Origin: Deltaproteobacteria bacterium
GTDB lineage: Bacteria > Myxococcota_A > UBA9042 > PHBI01
DNA: 64,000 nt
Assembly: GCA_020632715.1 (NCBI GenBank)
Contig: JACKFA010000003.1
Coordinates: 1,116,001-1,180,000, forward strand
Direction: 5' to 3'
Positions within the stretch are counted from its first letter, which is position 1. The number at the start of each line of letters is the position of its first letter. Under the pieces are notes generated by a model that saw nothing but the letters and a program-made list of their open reading frames with translations, was not told where the DNA came from and searched no databases. A program made the position numbers and the translations under genes. Shown piece by piece: positions 15,460 to 24,600 of this stretch.

Positions 15460-15951
15460 ATGTCTTCGGACCCACAGCACTCGGTCGACAAGCGCGGGCG
15501 CAACGCCTGGATCGTCATCGGCGGGCTCTTCGCCATCGGCACGTTCCTCGCGGTCTTCGTGGTCTTCCCGAACCTCAAGAGCTCGGCGATGACGATCCAG
15601 ACCAAGATCGTGTCGCTCGACGAGGCCGGGAAGGGGATGACCGCCGAGGAGTGCGTGAAGGACGTCGTCGGCTGGTACGCGAGCTGCGACGCGATGCCCT
15701 CGATGTGCCTCCAGGAGGTGCCGAAGGCCGTGGCGCACTGCCTGAAGGCCAAGGATCGCGCCGCGGAGTGCGCGCCGTACGAGAAGGTCGAGGTGGCGGA
15801 CGCGCGCTGGACCTTCGAGCGCTGCGAGTCGATCGGCTACGGCAAGGACACGAAGGACAGCGACACGCGCAAGGCCTGCACGGCGTCGTGGCGCGCGCTC
15901 GAGCAGTTCTGCAAGACCCACCAGAAGAGCGTCATCTGGGGGGTGAAGTGA
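15460..15951 (+). CDS. membrane-anchored cysteine-rich protein heading the oxidase-assembly operon
   Basis: 163 residues. One N-terminal transmembrane helix (WIVIGGLFAIGTFLAVFVVF) leaves the rest outside the cytoplasm. The exported part has eight cysteines in helical-looking sequence, spaced Cx10C, Cx6C, Cx10C, Cx9C, Cx17C, Cx17C and Cx10C. No family is recognised. The paired Cx9-10C helices recall the disulfide-bonded hairpins of mitochondrial CHCH copper-delivery proteins, but this is pattern similarity only. Its stop overlaps ctaA (TGATG), and it heads a row of heme- and copper-insertion genes. A role in oxidase maturation is the natural inference. Confidence 0.7.
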   Translation: MSSDPQHSVDKRGRNAWIVIGGLFAIGTFLAVFVVFPNLKSSAMTIQTKIVSLDEAGKGMTAEECVKDVVGWYASCDAMPSMCLQEVPKAVAHCLKAKDRAAECAPYEKVEVADARWTFERCESIGYGKDTKDSDTRKACTASWRALEQFCKTHQKSVIWGVK

Positions 15952-16961
15952 TGGCGACGGGGACGGGCGCGGCCCGCTTCTTCACGCCCCGGCGGCTCTT
16001 CGCCCTCGCCTTCGCGGCGAGCGTCTTCACGTGGATCATGCTGCTCATCGGCGGCACGGTGAACCCGACCGGCTCGTCGCTCGCCTGCAAGGACTGGTCG
16101 TTCACGTGGGGGTTCATCCCGCAGTGCAACGGCGACGCGTTCCCGTCGATGACGAACGGCGTCCAGTTCGAGCACGGCCACCGCCTCTGGGGCTGGCTCG
16201 TCGGCTTCACGACGACGATCATCGCGATCTGGGGGCTCGTCGACAAGACGCTCCCGAAGCGGACGCGCGTCCTCGCGGTCGTGGCCGTCTTCCTCGTGCT
16301 CGTGCAGGGCGCGCTCGGCGGCATCACGGTGCTCCTGAAGCTCGATCCCATCGTGTCCACCGGGCACCTCGTGCTCGGCTACCTCTTCCTCGCCTACATG
16401 ATCCACCTGACGCTCCGCCTCCAGCCGACGCGACGCGACGACCCCGCCGCCGGCGCCCGCCTCCAGCGCGGCTTCGTGGCGTTCGGCTTCACCCTCGCGC
16501 TCGCGCAGGTGGCGCTCGGCGGCGCGATGAGGCATTACGGCGCCGGGATGATCTGCGGAGACGACTGGATCGGGTGCGGCGCCGAGGGCTTCTGGCCGAG
16601 CCTCGGCCTCGCCAAGCTGCACATGACGCACCGCGTCATGGGCTACCTCGTGCTCATCGCGGCGATCTGGGTCTCGGCGCGCGCGCGCCGCCGCGCGGTC
16701 GCCGACGGTCGCGGGTTCGCGGCCCGGCTCGCCTGGGTGCCTGGCGTCCTCGCCGTGGTGCAGGTGGTGCTCGGCCTCCTGACCGTGGCGACCGGCAAGT
16801 CGGTCGTGATCGTGGCGCTCCACACCGCGATCGGCGGGCTCGTGCTCGCCTCCTTCGCGACGCTCTTCTTCGCGTTCGGGCCGCTCGGCGATCCGGCGCA
16901 GCGGCGCCCGGTCGCGGGCCCGAGCGAGGCCCCGCCGCGCGGGCTGGAGGCGCACGCGTGA
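15951..16961 (+). CDS. ctaA: heme A synthase (CtaA/COX15 family)
   Basis: 336 residues with eight predicted membrane helices in two related halves. The heme-ligand histidines lie in EHGHRLWGWLVG and STGHLVLGYL in the first half, and in HMTHRVMGYL and ALHTAIGG in the second. The first periplasmic loop carries the Cys pair of CtaA (LACKDWSF...IPQC), and the second half has ICGDDWIGC. It oxidises the heme O methyl group to the formyl group of heme A for the aa3-type oxidase downstream. It overlaps the Cys-rich gene by one base and ctaB by four (GTGA). Confidence 0.95.
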   Translation: MATGTGAARFFTPRRLFALAFAASVFTWIMLLIGGTVNPTGSSLACKDWSFTWGFIPQCNGDAFPSMTNGVQFEHGHRLWGWLVGFTTTIIAIWGLVDKTLPKRTRVLAVVAVFLVLVQGALGGITVLLKLDPIVSTGHLVLGYLFLAYMIHLTLRLQPTRRDDPAAGARLQRGFVAFGFTLALAQVALGGAMRHYGAGMICGDDWIGCGAEGFWPSLGLAKLHMTHRVMGYLVLIAAIWVSARARRRAVADGRGFAARLAWVPGVLAVVQVVLGLLTVATGKSVVIVALHTAIGGLVLASFATLFFAFGPLGDPAQRRPVAGPSEAPPRGLEAHA

Positions 16962-17872
16962 GCCACAGCGCCCCGCCGCTCGACCTCGTCCGCCGGAGCC
17001 CGGGCCGCTCCCCGTGGGCCGTCGCGCGCGACTACATCACGCTGACGAAGCCGTCGATCAACCGCATGTGCCTCATTACGGCCGCGGGCGGTATCGCGCT
17101 CGCGCCGGGCAGCATCGGGGTCTGGGGGGTCGTCTGGGCGCTCCTCGGCACGGCGCTCGCGGTCGGCTCCGCCAACGCGCTCAACATGTGGTGGGAGCGG
17201 CAGCCGGACCGCGCGATGAAGCGCACGCAGGAGCGCCCGCTCGCCGCGGGGCGCATCAGCGACGGCGGCGCGCTCGCGTTCGGCGTGGCCCTCGGCGTCC
17301 TCGCCGCGGTCATCCTCGCGGCCGGCACGAACGCCGCGACGACGCTCGTCGGGCTCTTCGCGCTCACGTCGTACGTGCTCGTCTACACGCCGCTCAAGTA
17401 CCGCTCGCCGCTCGCGCTGGTCGTCGGCGCCATCCCGGGCGCGGCCCCGCCGCTCATGGGCTACACCGCGGTCACGGGCGCCATCGACCCCGTCGGGCTC
17501 GCGCTCTTCGCGACCCTCTTCGCCTGGCAGATGCCGCACTTCCTCGCGATCGCCGTCTTCCGCCGCCACGACTACGCGGCCGCCGGCATCAAGACGGTCA
17601 CCGTCGTCCGCGGGAACCGCGTGGCGAAGGTGCAGGCGCTGCTCTGGAGCGTCGTGCTCCTCGGCGCGAGCGTGCTCCTGACCCCGCTCGGCGTCACCGA
17701 CGCGCTCTACGCCGCGGTCGCCGTCGTGCTCGGCCTCGCGATGATGGCCTACGCGGTCCTCGGCTTCCGCGCCACGAACGACGCGCGCTGGGCCTACCGC
17801 TACTTCGCGCTCTCGCTCGTGTACCTGCCCGTCCTCATCCTCGCGCTCGTCCTGGACCTGCTCGCCACATGA
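16958..17872 (+). CDS. ctaB: protoheme IX farnesyltransferase (heme O synthase)
   Basis: 304 residues of the UbiA prenyltransferase superfamily. The Asp-rich motif is present in the CtaB form NMWWERQPDRAMKRTQERPL at about residues 79-98. A second conserved block follows (YTPLKYRSPLALVVGAIPGA, then LFAWQMPHFLAIAVF, then DYAAAGIKT). It adds a farnesyl group to protoheme to give heme O, the substrate of the adjacent ctaA product. It starts at GTG 16958 in a GTGA overlap and ends in an ATGA overlap with the ABC gene. Confidence 0.95.
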   Translation: MSHSAPPLDLVRRSPGRSPWAVARDYITLTKPSINRMCLITAAGGIALAPGSIGVWGVVWALLGTALAVGSANALNMWWERQPDRAMKRTQERPLAAGRISDGGALAFGVALGVLAAVILAAGTNAATTLVGLFALTSYVLVYTPLKYRSPLALVVGAIPGAAPPLMGYTAVTGAIDPVGLALFATLFAWQMPHFLAIAVFRRHDYAAAGIKTVTVVRGNRVAKVQALLWSVVLLGASVLLTPLGVTDALYAAVAVVLGLAMMAYAVLGFRATNDARWAYRYFALSLVYLPVLILALVLDLLAT

Positions 17873-18852
17873 CCCCCTCCCCTCGCGACCCGAGCCTCAC
17901 GGTGGTCGGCCTCGGCCATCGTTACGGCCGGCGCGTCGCGCTCGAGGACCTCGCGTTGAGCGTGCCGGCGGGCGCGATGGTCGGGCTCCTCGGGCCGAAC
18001 GGCAGCGGCAAGTCGACCGCGCTCGCGATGCTCGCGGGGGTGCTGCCGATCCAGCGCGGCGCGGCCACGTGGCGCGGGCGCGATGGCGTCGACCACGCCG
18101 CGGGCTCGCTCGGCTACCGGGCGCGCCTCGGGGTCGTCTTCCAGCGGCCGAGCCTCGACGCGAAGCTCACGGCGCAGCAGAACCTCATGCTCGCGGCCCG
18201 GATGCACGGCATCGGCGGGCGCGTCGCGCGCGAGCGCGCGGCCGAGCTCCTCGCGTGGGCGGGGCTCACGGAGCGGGCGAAGGACGCGGTCGGGACGTTC
18301 TCGGGCGGCATGGCCCGGCGCCTCGAGATCGCCCGCGCCCTCGTCCACGAGCCCGAGCTCGTCCTGCTCGACGAGCCGACGAGCGGCCTCGACGCCGCCT
18401 CCTTCGAGCGCACGTGGTCGCTCCTCGGGGGCCTCCGGCGCACGCACGGCGTCGCGGTGGTCCTCGCGACGCACCGCCCCGAGGAGGGCGCGCTGTGCGA
18501 CCAGCTCGTCGTCCTCGACGAGGGGAAGGTCGTGCGCGTCGACAGCCCCGAGGCCCTCACGAAGGAGCTCGCCGAGGACGTCGTCGTCCTCGAGGGGAGC
18601 GACGCCGAGGCCCTCGCCACCGAGGTCCGCGCCCAGTTCGGCCTCGACGCGCGCGTCGACCCGCAGACGGGCGCCGTCCACGTCGAGTGCGCGCGGGGTC
18701 ACGAGGTCATCGTGCGCCTCGTCGAGGGGCTCCCGAAGGGGCGCCTCGAGGCCGTGAGCCTCCGCCGCCCGTCGCTCGCCGACGCCTTCCTGAAGCTGAC
18801 GGGCCGCTCGCTCGCGGACGATCCGACGCCCATCGGGCGGGAGGCCGCGTGA
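17869..18852 (+). CDS. ABC transporter ATP-binding protein
   Basis: 327 residues. Walker A GPNGSGKST lies at about residues 43-51, then the Q-loop (VVFQRP), signature FSGGMARRLEIA, Walker B LVLLDEPTSGLD and H-loop THRPEEG. An extra C-terminal ~90 residues (DVVVLEGSDAEALATEVRAQ...) is typical of the CcmA/NodI-type subfamily. It pairs with the ABC-2 permease that begins in an overlap at its stop. Its position between ctaB and sco suggests a role in oxidase maturation, perhaps moving heme or a copper ligand; the substrate is unproven. Confidence 0.93.
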   Translation: MTPSPRDPSLTVVGLGHRYGRRVALEDLALSVPAGAMVGLLGPNGSGKSTALAMLAGVLPIQRGAATWRGRDGVDHAAGSLGYRARLGVVFQRPSLDAKLTAQQNLMLAARMHGIGGRVARERAAELLAWAGLTERAKDAVGTFSGGMARRLEIARALVHEPELVLLDEPTSGLDAASFERTWSLLGGLRRTHGVAVVLATHRPEEGALCDQLVVLDEGKVVRVDSPEALTKELAEDVVVLEGSDAEALATEVRAQFGLDARVDPQTGAVHVECARGHEVIVRLVEGLPKGRLEAVSLRRPSLADAFLKLTGRSLADDPTPIGREAA

Positions 18853-19709
18853 TGGGCGAGCACGTCGTCGAGGCGGACCCGGTCGCCGGGGCCGGCGCCC
18901 GCCGGCTCGGCGCGGTGCACACGCGCTCGCGCCTCCGCTACGAGCTCGGCCTCTTCGTGGCGCTCTGGCAGCGCGACATGATCCGGCTCGCGCGCGACAC
19001 GTCGCGCTGGCTCGGGGTGGTGCTCCAGCCCATCCTCCTCTGGCTCCTCCTCGGGAGCGGGATGGCGAACGTCTTCAAGCTCGATGGCGTCGCGGGGATG
19101 TCCTACCTCCAGTTCTTCTACCCCGGCCTCCTCGTGATGATCGTGCTCTTCACGACCATCTTCGCGATGATGGCGGTCATCGAGGACCGGGAGCAGGGCT
19201 TCCTCCAGCAGGTGCAGACGGCGCCCGCGTCGCGCGCGTCGCTCGTCCTCGGGAAGACCGCCGGCGTCGTGACGATCGCGCTCGTGCAGATGGTGCTCGC
19301 GCTCGTCGCCGCGCCGGGGGCGGGCTACGCCCTCGGCGACGCCGCGTGGGGCACGTTCCTCCTGACGTTCCTCTTCGGCGCGGTCGGGCTCACGGCGCTG
19401 TCGTTCTCGTTCGCGTGGCTCCTCCGCTCGACGGGCGGCTACCACGCGATCATGGCGGTGGTGCTGATGCCGCTCTGGCTCGTGTCGGGCGCCATGTTCC
19501 CGCCGAAGGAGGGCTGGCTCGAGATCGTGATGACCGTGAACCCGATGGCCTACATGGTCGACGGGTTCCGCCACGCGCTCTCGGGCGGGACGGCGCCGGT
19601 CGCCGTGCACGGGCCCGGGGTGACGATCGCGGTGCTCGCGGGGTTCGCGGCGCTGACGCTCGCGGTGGCGGTGCTCGTGAGCCGCGTCTCCGGAGGGGCG
19701 CGCAAGTGA
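18852..19709 (+). CDS. ABC-2 type transporter permease
   Basis: 285 residues with six predicted membrane helices and the ABC-2 permease pattern: WLGVVLQPILLWLLLGSG, YLQFFYPGLLVMIVLF, EDREQGFLQQVQTAPASR in the cytoplasmic coupling region, then LMPLWLVSGAMFP before the last helices. It should form the transmembrane dimer for the ATPase encoded immediately upstream. The start overlaps that gene's stop by one base (TGATG). Export of a small hydrophobic or chelating molecule needed for oxidase assembly is possible but not shown. Confidence 0.92.
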   Translation: MGEHVVEADPVAGAGARRLGAVHTRSRLRYELGLFVALWQRDMIRLARDTSRWLGVVLQPILLWLLLGSGMANVFKLDGVAGMSYLQFFYPGLLVMIVLFTTIFAMMAVIEDREQGFLQQVQTAPASRASLVLGKTAGVVTIALVQMVLALVAAPGAGYALGDAAWGTFLLTFLFGAVGLTALSFSFAWLLRSTGGYHAIMAVVLMPLWLVSGAMFPPKEGWLEIVMTVNPMAYMVDGFRHALSGGTAPVAVHGPGVTIAVLAGFAALTLAVAVLVSRVSGGARK

Positions 19710-20395
19710 GCGCGGGCGTCGCGAGCGGACAGCACGCGGCCGAGGGGCCCGCGCGGGGCGGCGCGTCGCGGCTGCTGAAGAACCCGTGGTTCCTCGCCGC
19801 GGTCGTCGGGATCCTGGTCCTCACGGGCATGCGCGTCTTCACGAGCCGCCGCCTCAACACCCTGCCCGTCCTCGGCGACGTCGCGGACTTCACGCTCACC
19901 GATCAGGACGGCCAGCCCTTCACCCGCGCCGACCTGAACGGCCACGTGACCGTCGTGAGCTTCATCTTCACGACCTGCCGCACGATCTGCCCGGCGGTCA
20001 CCGCGGCGAACGTCGATCTCCAGAAGCGCTTCGCCGCGGTCGGCGCGCCCGTGCGGCTCCTCTCGATCACGGTCGACCCCGAGTACGACACGCCGCCCGT
20101 CCTCAAGGCCTACGCCGAGGAGAACGGCGCCGACCTCGCGACCTGGACGTTCGCGACCGGCGACCGCGCCGTGCTCGAGGCGCTCGTCATGGGGAAGGAC
20201 GGCTTCCGCCTCGCCATGGGCGACAAGACCGAGGACGCAGCCGGGGTCGCGGACATCACGCACTCGACGAAGCTCGTGCTCGTCGATCGGAAGGGCCAGG
20301 TGCGCCACTACTTCAGCTCGTCCCCGGACGAGCGCGAGCTGGTCGCGGCCTACGCGATCGACCTCCTCACCAACGACGACGAAGGAGGCCGCTGA
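19706..20395 (+). CDS. SCO1/SenC-family copper chaperone (first copy)
   Basis: 229 residues with an N-terminal membrane anchor (WFLAAVVGILVLTGMRVF) and a thioredoxin-like domain outside. The copper site is complete: CRTIC (the CxxxC pair in FIFTTCRTICPAV) and the distal His in DITHSTKLVLVD. It delivers copper to, or reduces, the CuA site of oxidase subunit II. It starts at GTG 19706 overlapping the permease stop, and its own stop overlaps the cytochrome c start. A second, larger SCO gene is at 29054. Confidence 0.92.
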   Translation: MSAGVASGQHAAEGPARGGASRLLKNPWFLAAVVGILVLTGMRVFTSRRLNTLPVLGDVADFTLTDQDGQPFTRADLNGHVTVVSFIFTTCRTICPAVTAANVDLQKRFAAVGAPVRLLSITVDPEYDTPPVLKAYAEENGADLATWTFATGDRAVLEALVMGKDGFRLAMGDKTEDAAGVADITHSTKLVLVDRKGQVRHYFSSSPDERELVAAYAIDLLTNDDEGGR

Positions 20396-20991
20396 TGTCC
20401 CTGCGCGCGCTCCGTCCAGGTCTCGTGGGCCTCGCCGCGGCGGGCCTCCTCGGCGCGCTCGCGGGCGCGTGCGGTGGCAAGCGCGGCTTCACCGAGCCGA
20501 TGGTGCTCGGCGGCGAGACCGTCGCCCCCGAGACGCTGAACCGTGGCCAGGGCGTGTACGACCGCTTCTGCGCGACGTGCCACGGCTTCGACGGCAAGGC
20601 CGACACCCCCGGCGGCCGCCGCCTCGACCCGCGCCCGCGGGACTTCACGACGGCCGACTTCAAGTACGGCGACAACGGCGCCCTCCCGACGAACGCCCAG
20701 CTCGAGAAGACGATTCGCCATGGAATCCCGGGCTCTGGGATGCCCGCGTGGCCGAACCTCTCCGAGCAGGAGCTCGAGGGCGTCGTCCAATACATCAAGA
20801 CGTTCTCGCCGCGTTGGCAGGCCGGTCACGACGGCGCTGACGCGAGGCGTCGAACGGTGTTGCCAGTCGCTGGCCGTGCTGCTAGCTTCCGCCCCCGCCA
20901 ACCCGGGCCCAGCGGCCTCGTCGCCGCTTCTCGGGGGGTCGCCTCGGCGCTCGCCGACTCCCCCCCACCCATCGCCTTGGGAGAGAGATAG
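20395..20991 (+). CDS. mono-heme cytochrome c lipoprotein
   Basis: 198 residues. The signal peptide ends in a lipobox (LLGALAGAC-GG). A class I cytochrome c domain follows with heme site CATCH (VYDRFCATCHGFDGK) and a distal Met in GIPGSGMPAWPNLSEQE. The domain ends near QYIKTFSPRWQ. The last ~50 residues (from AGHDGADARRR) are low-complexity, read unlike the rest, and overlap the predicted promoter of the ACIII operon. The true end might therefore lie earlier if a frameshift is present. It probably carries electrons between ACIII and the oxidase. Confidence 0.88.
   Translation: MSLRALRPGLVGLAAAGLLGALAGACGGKRGFTEPMVLGGETVAPETLNRGQGVYDRFCATCHGFDGKADTPGGRRLDPRPRDFTTADFKYGDNGALPTNAQLEKTIRHGIPGSGMPAWPNLSEQELEGVVQYIKTFSPRWQAGHDGADARRRTVLPVAGRAASFRPRQPGPSGLVAASRGVASALADSPPPIALGER
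20860..20888 (+). promoter_or_regulatory. sigma-70-type promoter for the act-cox operon, inside the preceding gene
   Basis: TTGCCA (20860-20865), 17 bp, TAGCTT (20883-20888). It lies within the 3' coding end of the cytochrome c gene and leaves a leader of about 100 nt to the GTG of actA at 20994, which has GGGAGAGAG just upstream. The local sequence is less GC-rich than the flanks. Confidence 0.5.
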
Positions 20992-20993
20992 CC

Positions 20994-21653
20994 GTGGCTC
21001 AGATCTTCCCTCGTTGGACCAACAAGATCCCGCTCGCCATCGGGGTCGGGACGCCCATCGCGTTGTGCGGTGTGGTGTTCGTCGTCTGGTACTACTTCTC
21101 CCCGAAGTTCACCGACGTCGGCTACCAGCCCGAGCAGCCGGTCCCGTTCAGCCACAAGCTCCACGCTGGTGAGCTCGGCCTCGACTGCCGCTACTGCCAC
21201 AACACGGTGGAGGTCGCCGCGCAGGCCGCCATCCCGCCGCTCGGCACGTGCATGAACTGCCACTCGCAGCTGAACCTCGGCGACCGCGAGGGCCGCGTTC
21301 AGCCGGTGAAGGACGCGTTCGAGGGCAAGAGCACGCTCGAGTGGGTCCGCGTGCACATGCTCCCGGACTACGCGTACTTCAACCACAGCGTGCACGTCGC
21401 CGCCGGCGTCGGCTGCTCCACCTGCCACGGGCGCATCGATCAGATGCAGGTGGTGGCGCAGGCCGAGCCGCTGTCGATGAGCTGGTGCCTCGACTGCCAC
21501 CGGAACCCGGAGCCCAACCTCCGGCCGCGTGACCAGGTCACCAACATGGCCTGGTTCGAGACGCCCGCGTCGAAGGAATACAACCCCGCGGAGGACCCGA
21601 CGCGCACGCGCGCGGTCTCGCCGCCGGAACACTGCTCGGGGTGCCACCGATGA
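20994..21653 (+). CDS. actA: alternative complex III subunit A, pentaheme cytochrome c
   Basis: 219 residues with one N-terminal membrane helix (IALCGVVFVVWYYF) and five CxxCH heme sites: CRYCH, CMNCH, CSTCH, CLDCH and CSGCH. This is the signature of ActA of alternative complex III, the quinol:electron-acceptor oxidoreductase that replaces cytochrome bc1. It receives electrons from the ActB Fe-S chain. The start is GTG with GGGAGAGAG upstream, 2 bp after the previous stop. The final CxxCH is two residues from the end, and the stop overlaps actB (ATGA). Confidence 0.95.
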   Translation: MAQIFPRWTNKIPLAIGVGTPIALCGVVFVVWYYFSPKFTDVGYQPEQPVPFSHKLHAGELGLDCRYCHNTVEVAAQAAIPPLGTCMNCHSQLNLGDREGRVQPVKDAFEGKSTLEWVRVHMLPDYAYFNHSVHVAAGVGCSTCHGRIDQMQVVAQAEPLSMSWCLDCHRNPEPNLRPRDQVTNMAWFETPASKEYNPAEDPTRTRAVSPPEHCSGCHR

Positions 21654-24600
21654 GCAACTCCTTGGAAGAGCGTCCGCACTGGATGGACTACGGCGAGCTC
21701 CGCGCGGGCGACGAGGCCCCGGCGCCAGCCGCCGGGCGTGAGTTCGCGGACGAGGACGCCGCGACGCTCGAGCTCGACGGCGTGAGCCGCCGCAAGTTCA
21801 TGGGCATCGTCGGCGCGTCGTCGGCGCTGGCCGGCGTGTCGCTGAGCGGCTGCTGGCGGAAGCCGAAGCAGATGATCGTGCCGTACGCCGAGCGCCCCGA
21901 GGACCTCGTCCCCGGCGTGCCGGTGCACTTCGCGTCGGCCTTCCAGGAGGGCCCGGCGGTCCTCGGCGTGCTCGTCGAGAGCCACGAGGGCCGGCCGACG
22001 AAGATCGAGGGCAACCCGGCGCACCCGGAGTCGCTCGGCGCGACCTCGGGCACGGCGCAGGCCTCGGTGCTCGGCCTCTACGACGTCGACCGCACGGACG
22101 CGCCCCACGCGAAGTCGGGCGACAAGGTGTCGTGGACCGAGGCGTGGGCGACCGTCGACGGCGCGATGAACACGGCGAAGCAGGCCGGCGGCAAGGGCAC
22201 GGCCCTCCTCTTCCCGACGATCCTGTCCCCGACGCTGACGGCGCAGCTGAAGGCGCTCTCGCAGGCGCTCCCGGAGGCGCGGGTCTTCATCGGTGACGCG
22301 CTCCACCCGGTGAACGCGCTCGAGGCGGCCGCGGCCATCGCGGGCGCCGGCGCCTACGCGGTGCAGCACGTCGAGAAGGCCAAGGTCATCGCGGCCTTCG
22401 ACAGCGACTTCCTCGGGAACGACCCGCACGCGGTGCGCCACACGAAGGCGTACGCCGCGGGCCGGCGCGTCGAGAAGCCGGGCGATCCGATGAACCGGCT
22501 CTATGTCGTGGAGTCGCACTTCACGCTCACGGGGTCGAACGCGGACCACCGCATCCGGCAGCGCTCGAGCGGCGTCGGGGCCGTGCTCCTCGCGGTCGCG
22601 CGGTCGCTGGGCGCCGCGGGCACAGCGCTCCCGGGCGCGGCCGGTCGCCTCGGCGACGCGGGCCCGTCGGACGCGAAGGCGGTCAAGTTCGCGAGCGCGC
22701 TCGCGAAGGACCTCGCCGCGAACAAGGGCGCGGCGCTCGTCATGGTCGGCGAGCGGCAGCCCGCCTGGGTGCACGCCCTCGCGCACGCGATCAACGCGGC
22801 CCTCGGCGGCGAGGTCGAGACCTGGCACAAGGACGAGGGCTACGCCGTCGTCGACGGCCTCGACGCCTTCGCGAAGGACGCGGCCTCGTTCTCGACGGTG
22901 CTCTGCTTCGAGGTCAACCCGGCGCTCGTGCTGCCGGGGCTCGCCGACACGCTCGGCAAGACCCCGAACCTGCTTCACTTCGGGACGCACCGCGACGAGA
23001 CCGGGAAGCTCGCGACGCTCCACATGCCCGTGAGCCACTACCTCGAGGCGTGGGGCGATCTCCGCTCGCTGACGGGCGCGGTGAGCGTGCAGCAGCCGCT
23101 CATCGACCCGCTCTTCTTCACGCCGAGCACCCTCGAGGTGGTCGCGCGGCTCGCCCACGGCGAGGCGAAGAACGGGCACGACCTCGTCCGCGAGACCTGG
23201 ATGGGTCAGGGCGCGGGGAGCGACAAGACCTGGCGCCGCTGGCTCCACGACGGCGTCGTCGCGGGCGGCGCGGGCGCCGGCGCGACCTCGACCCCGGCGT
23301 GGGACGGCGCGGGCGCGCTCCTGCAGACGGCCGCGGCCGACGACGGCGCGAAGATCGAGGTGAGCTTCCACCCGCACTTCTGGTTGAAGGACGGGCGCTA
23401 CGCGAACATCCCGTGGCTCCTCGAGGCGCCCGAGCCGATGTCGAAGCTCACGTGGGACAACGCGGCGCTGATGTCGAAGAAGACGGCCGAGAACCTCGGG
23501 TTCGGCGGCGTCGACAACGGCGACCTCGTCACGGTGACGGTCGGCGGCGCGAGCGCGACGCTCCCCGTGAAGCTCACGCCCGGTGAGGCCGAGAACACGG
23601 TCCACCTCCAGCTCGGCTGGGGGCGGAAGGACTTCGGGAAGTACGCCGAGGGCGCGGGCGTCGACGTGTACCCGCTCAAGGCGAGCGCCGCGGGCTGGTT
23701 CGCCGCGGGCGACGTGTCCCTCGCGGGCGGCTCGGTCGCGCTCGCCGACACGCAGAGCTACGGCAACTCGCAGGTCGTGCGCGAGGGGAAGGCGCCGCGC
23801 AACCTCGCGCTCGAGACGAGCCGCGAGACGTACGCGAGCGAGCCCCAGGTCTTCAACGAGCTCCTCGACAAGACGATGGAGGGCCACGAGCTCAAGTCGT
23901 GGATCTACCCGGACCTCGTCTACACGGGCCGCCAGCAGTGGGGGCTCAACGTCGACCTCAACGCGTGCACGGGCTGCAGCGCCTGCGTGGTCGCGTGCCA
24001 GGCCGAGAACAACATCCCGACGGTCGGCAAGGAGCGCGTCCTCAAGGGGCGCGAGATGCACTGGATCCGCCTCGACCGCTACTACAGCGGGATGAACGAG
24101 GACGAGCCCAGCGCCATCCTCCAGCCGATGACCTGCCAGCAGTGCGAGACGGCGCCGTGTGAGGCCGTCTGCCCGGTGAAGGCCACGACGCACAGCCCCG
24201 AGGGGCTGAACGACATGGCGTACAACCGCTGCATCGGCACGCGCTACTGCGCCAACAACTGCCCGTACAAGGTCCGCCGGTTCAACTTCTTCCAGTACAA
24301 CGGGGACATCCACCCGCTCGTGCAGATGCAGAAGAACCCGGACGTGACCATCCGCTTCCGCGGCGTGATGGAGAAGTGCACGTACTGCGTGCAGCGCATC
24401 AACGCGGCGAAGATCGAGGCGAAGGTCCACGGCGACGGGCTCGTCGCCGACGGGCGCATCGTCCCGGCGTGCGCGCAGGCCTGCCCGGCGGACGCCATCG
24501 TCTTCGGCGACATCCTCGACCCGAACTCGAAGGTGTCGAAGCTGCGCGATCAGCCGCGCAACTACCAGGTGCTCCGCGAGCTCAACACGCGCCCGCGGAC

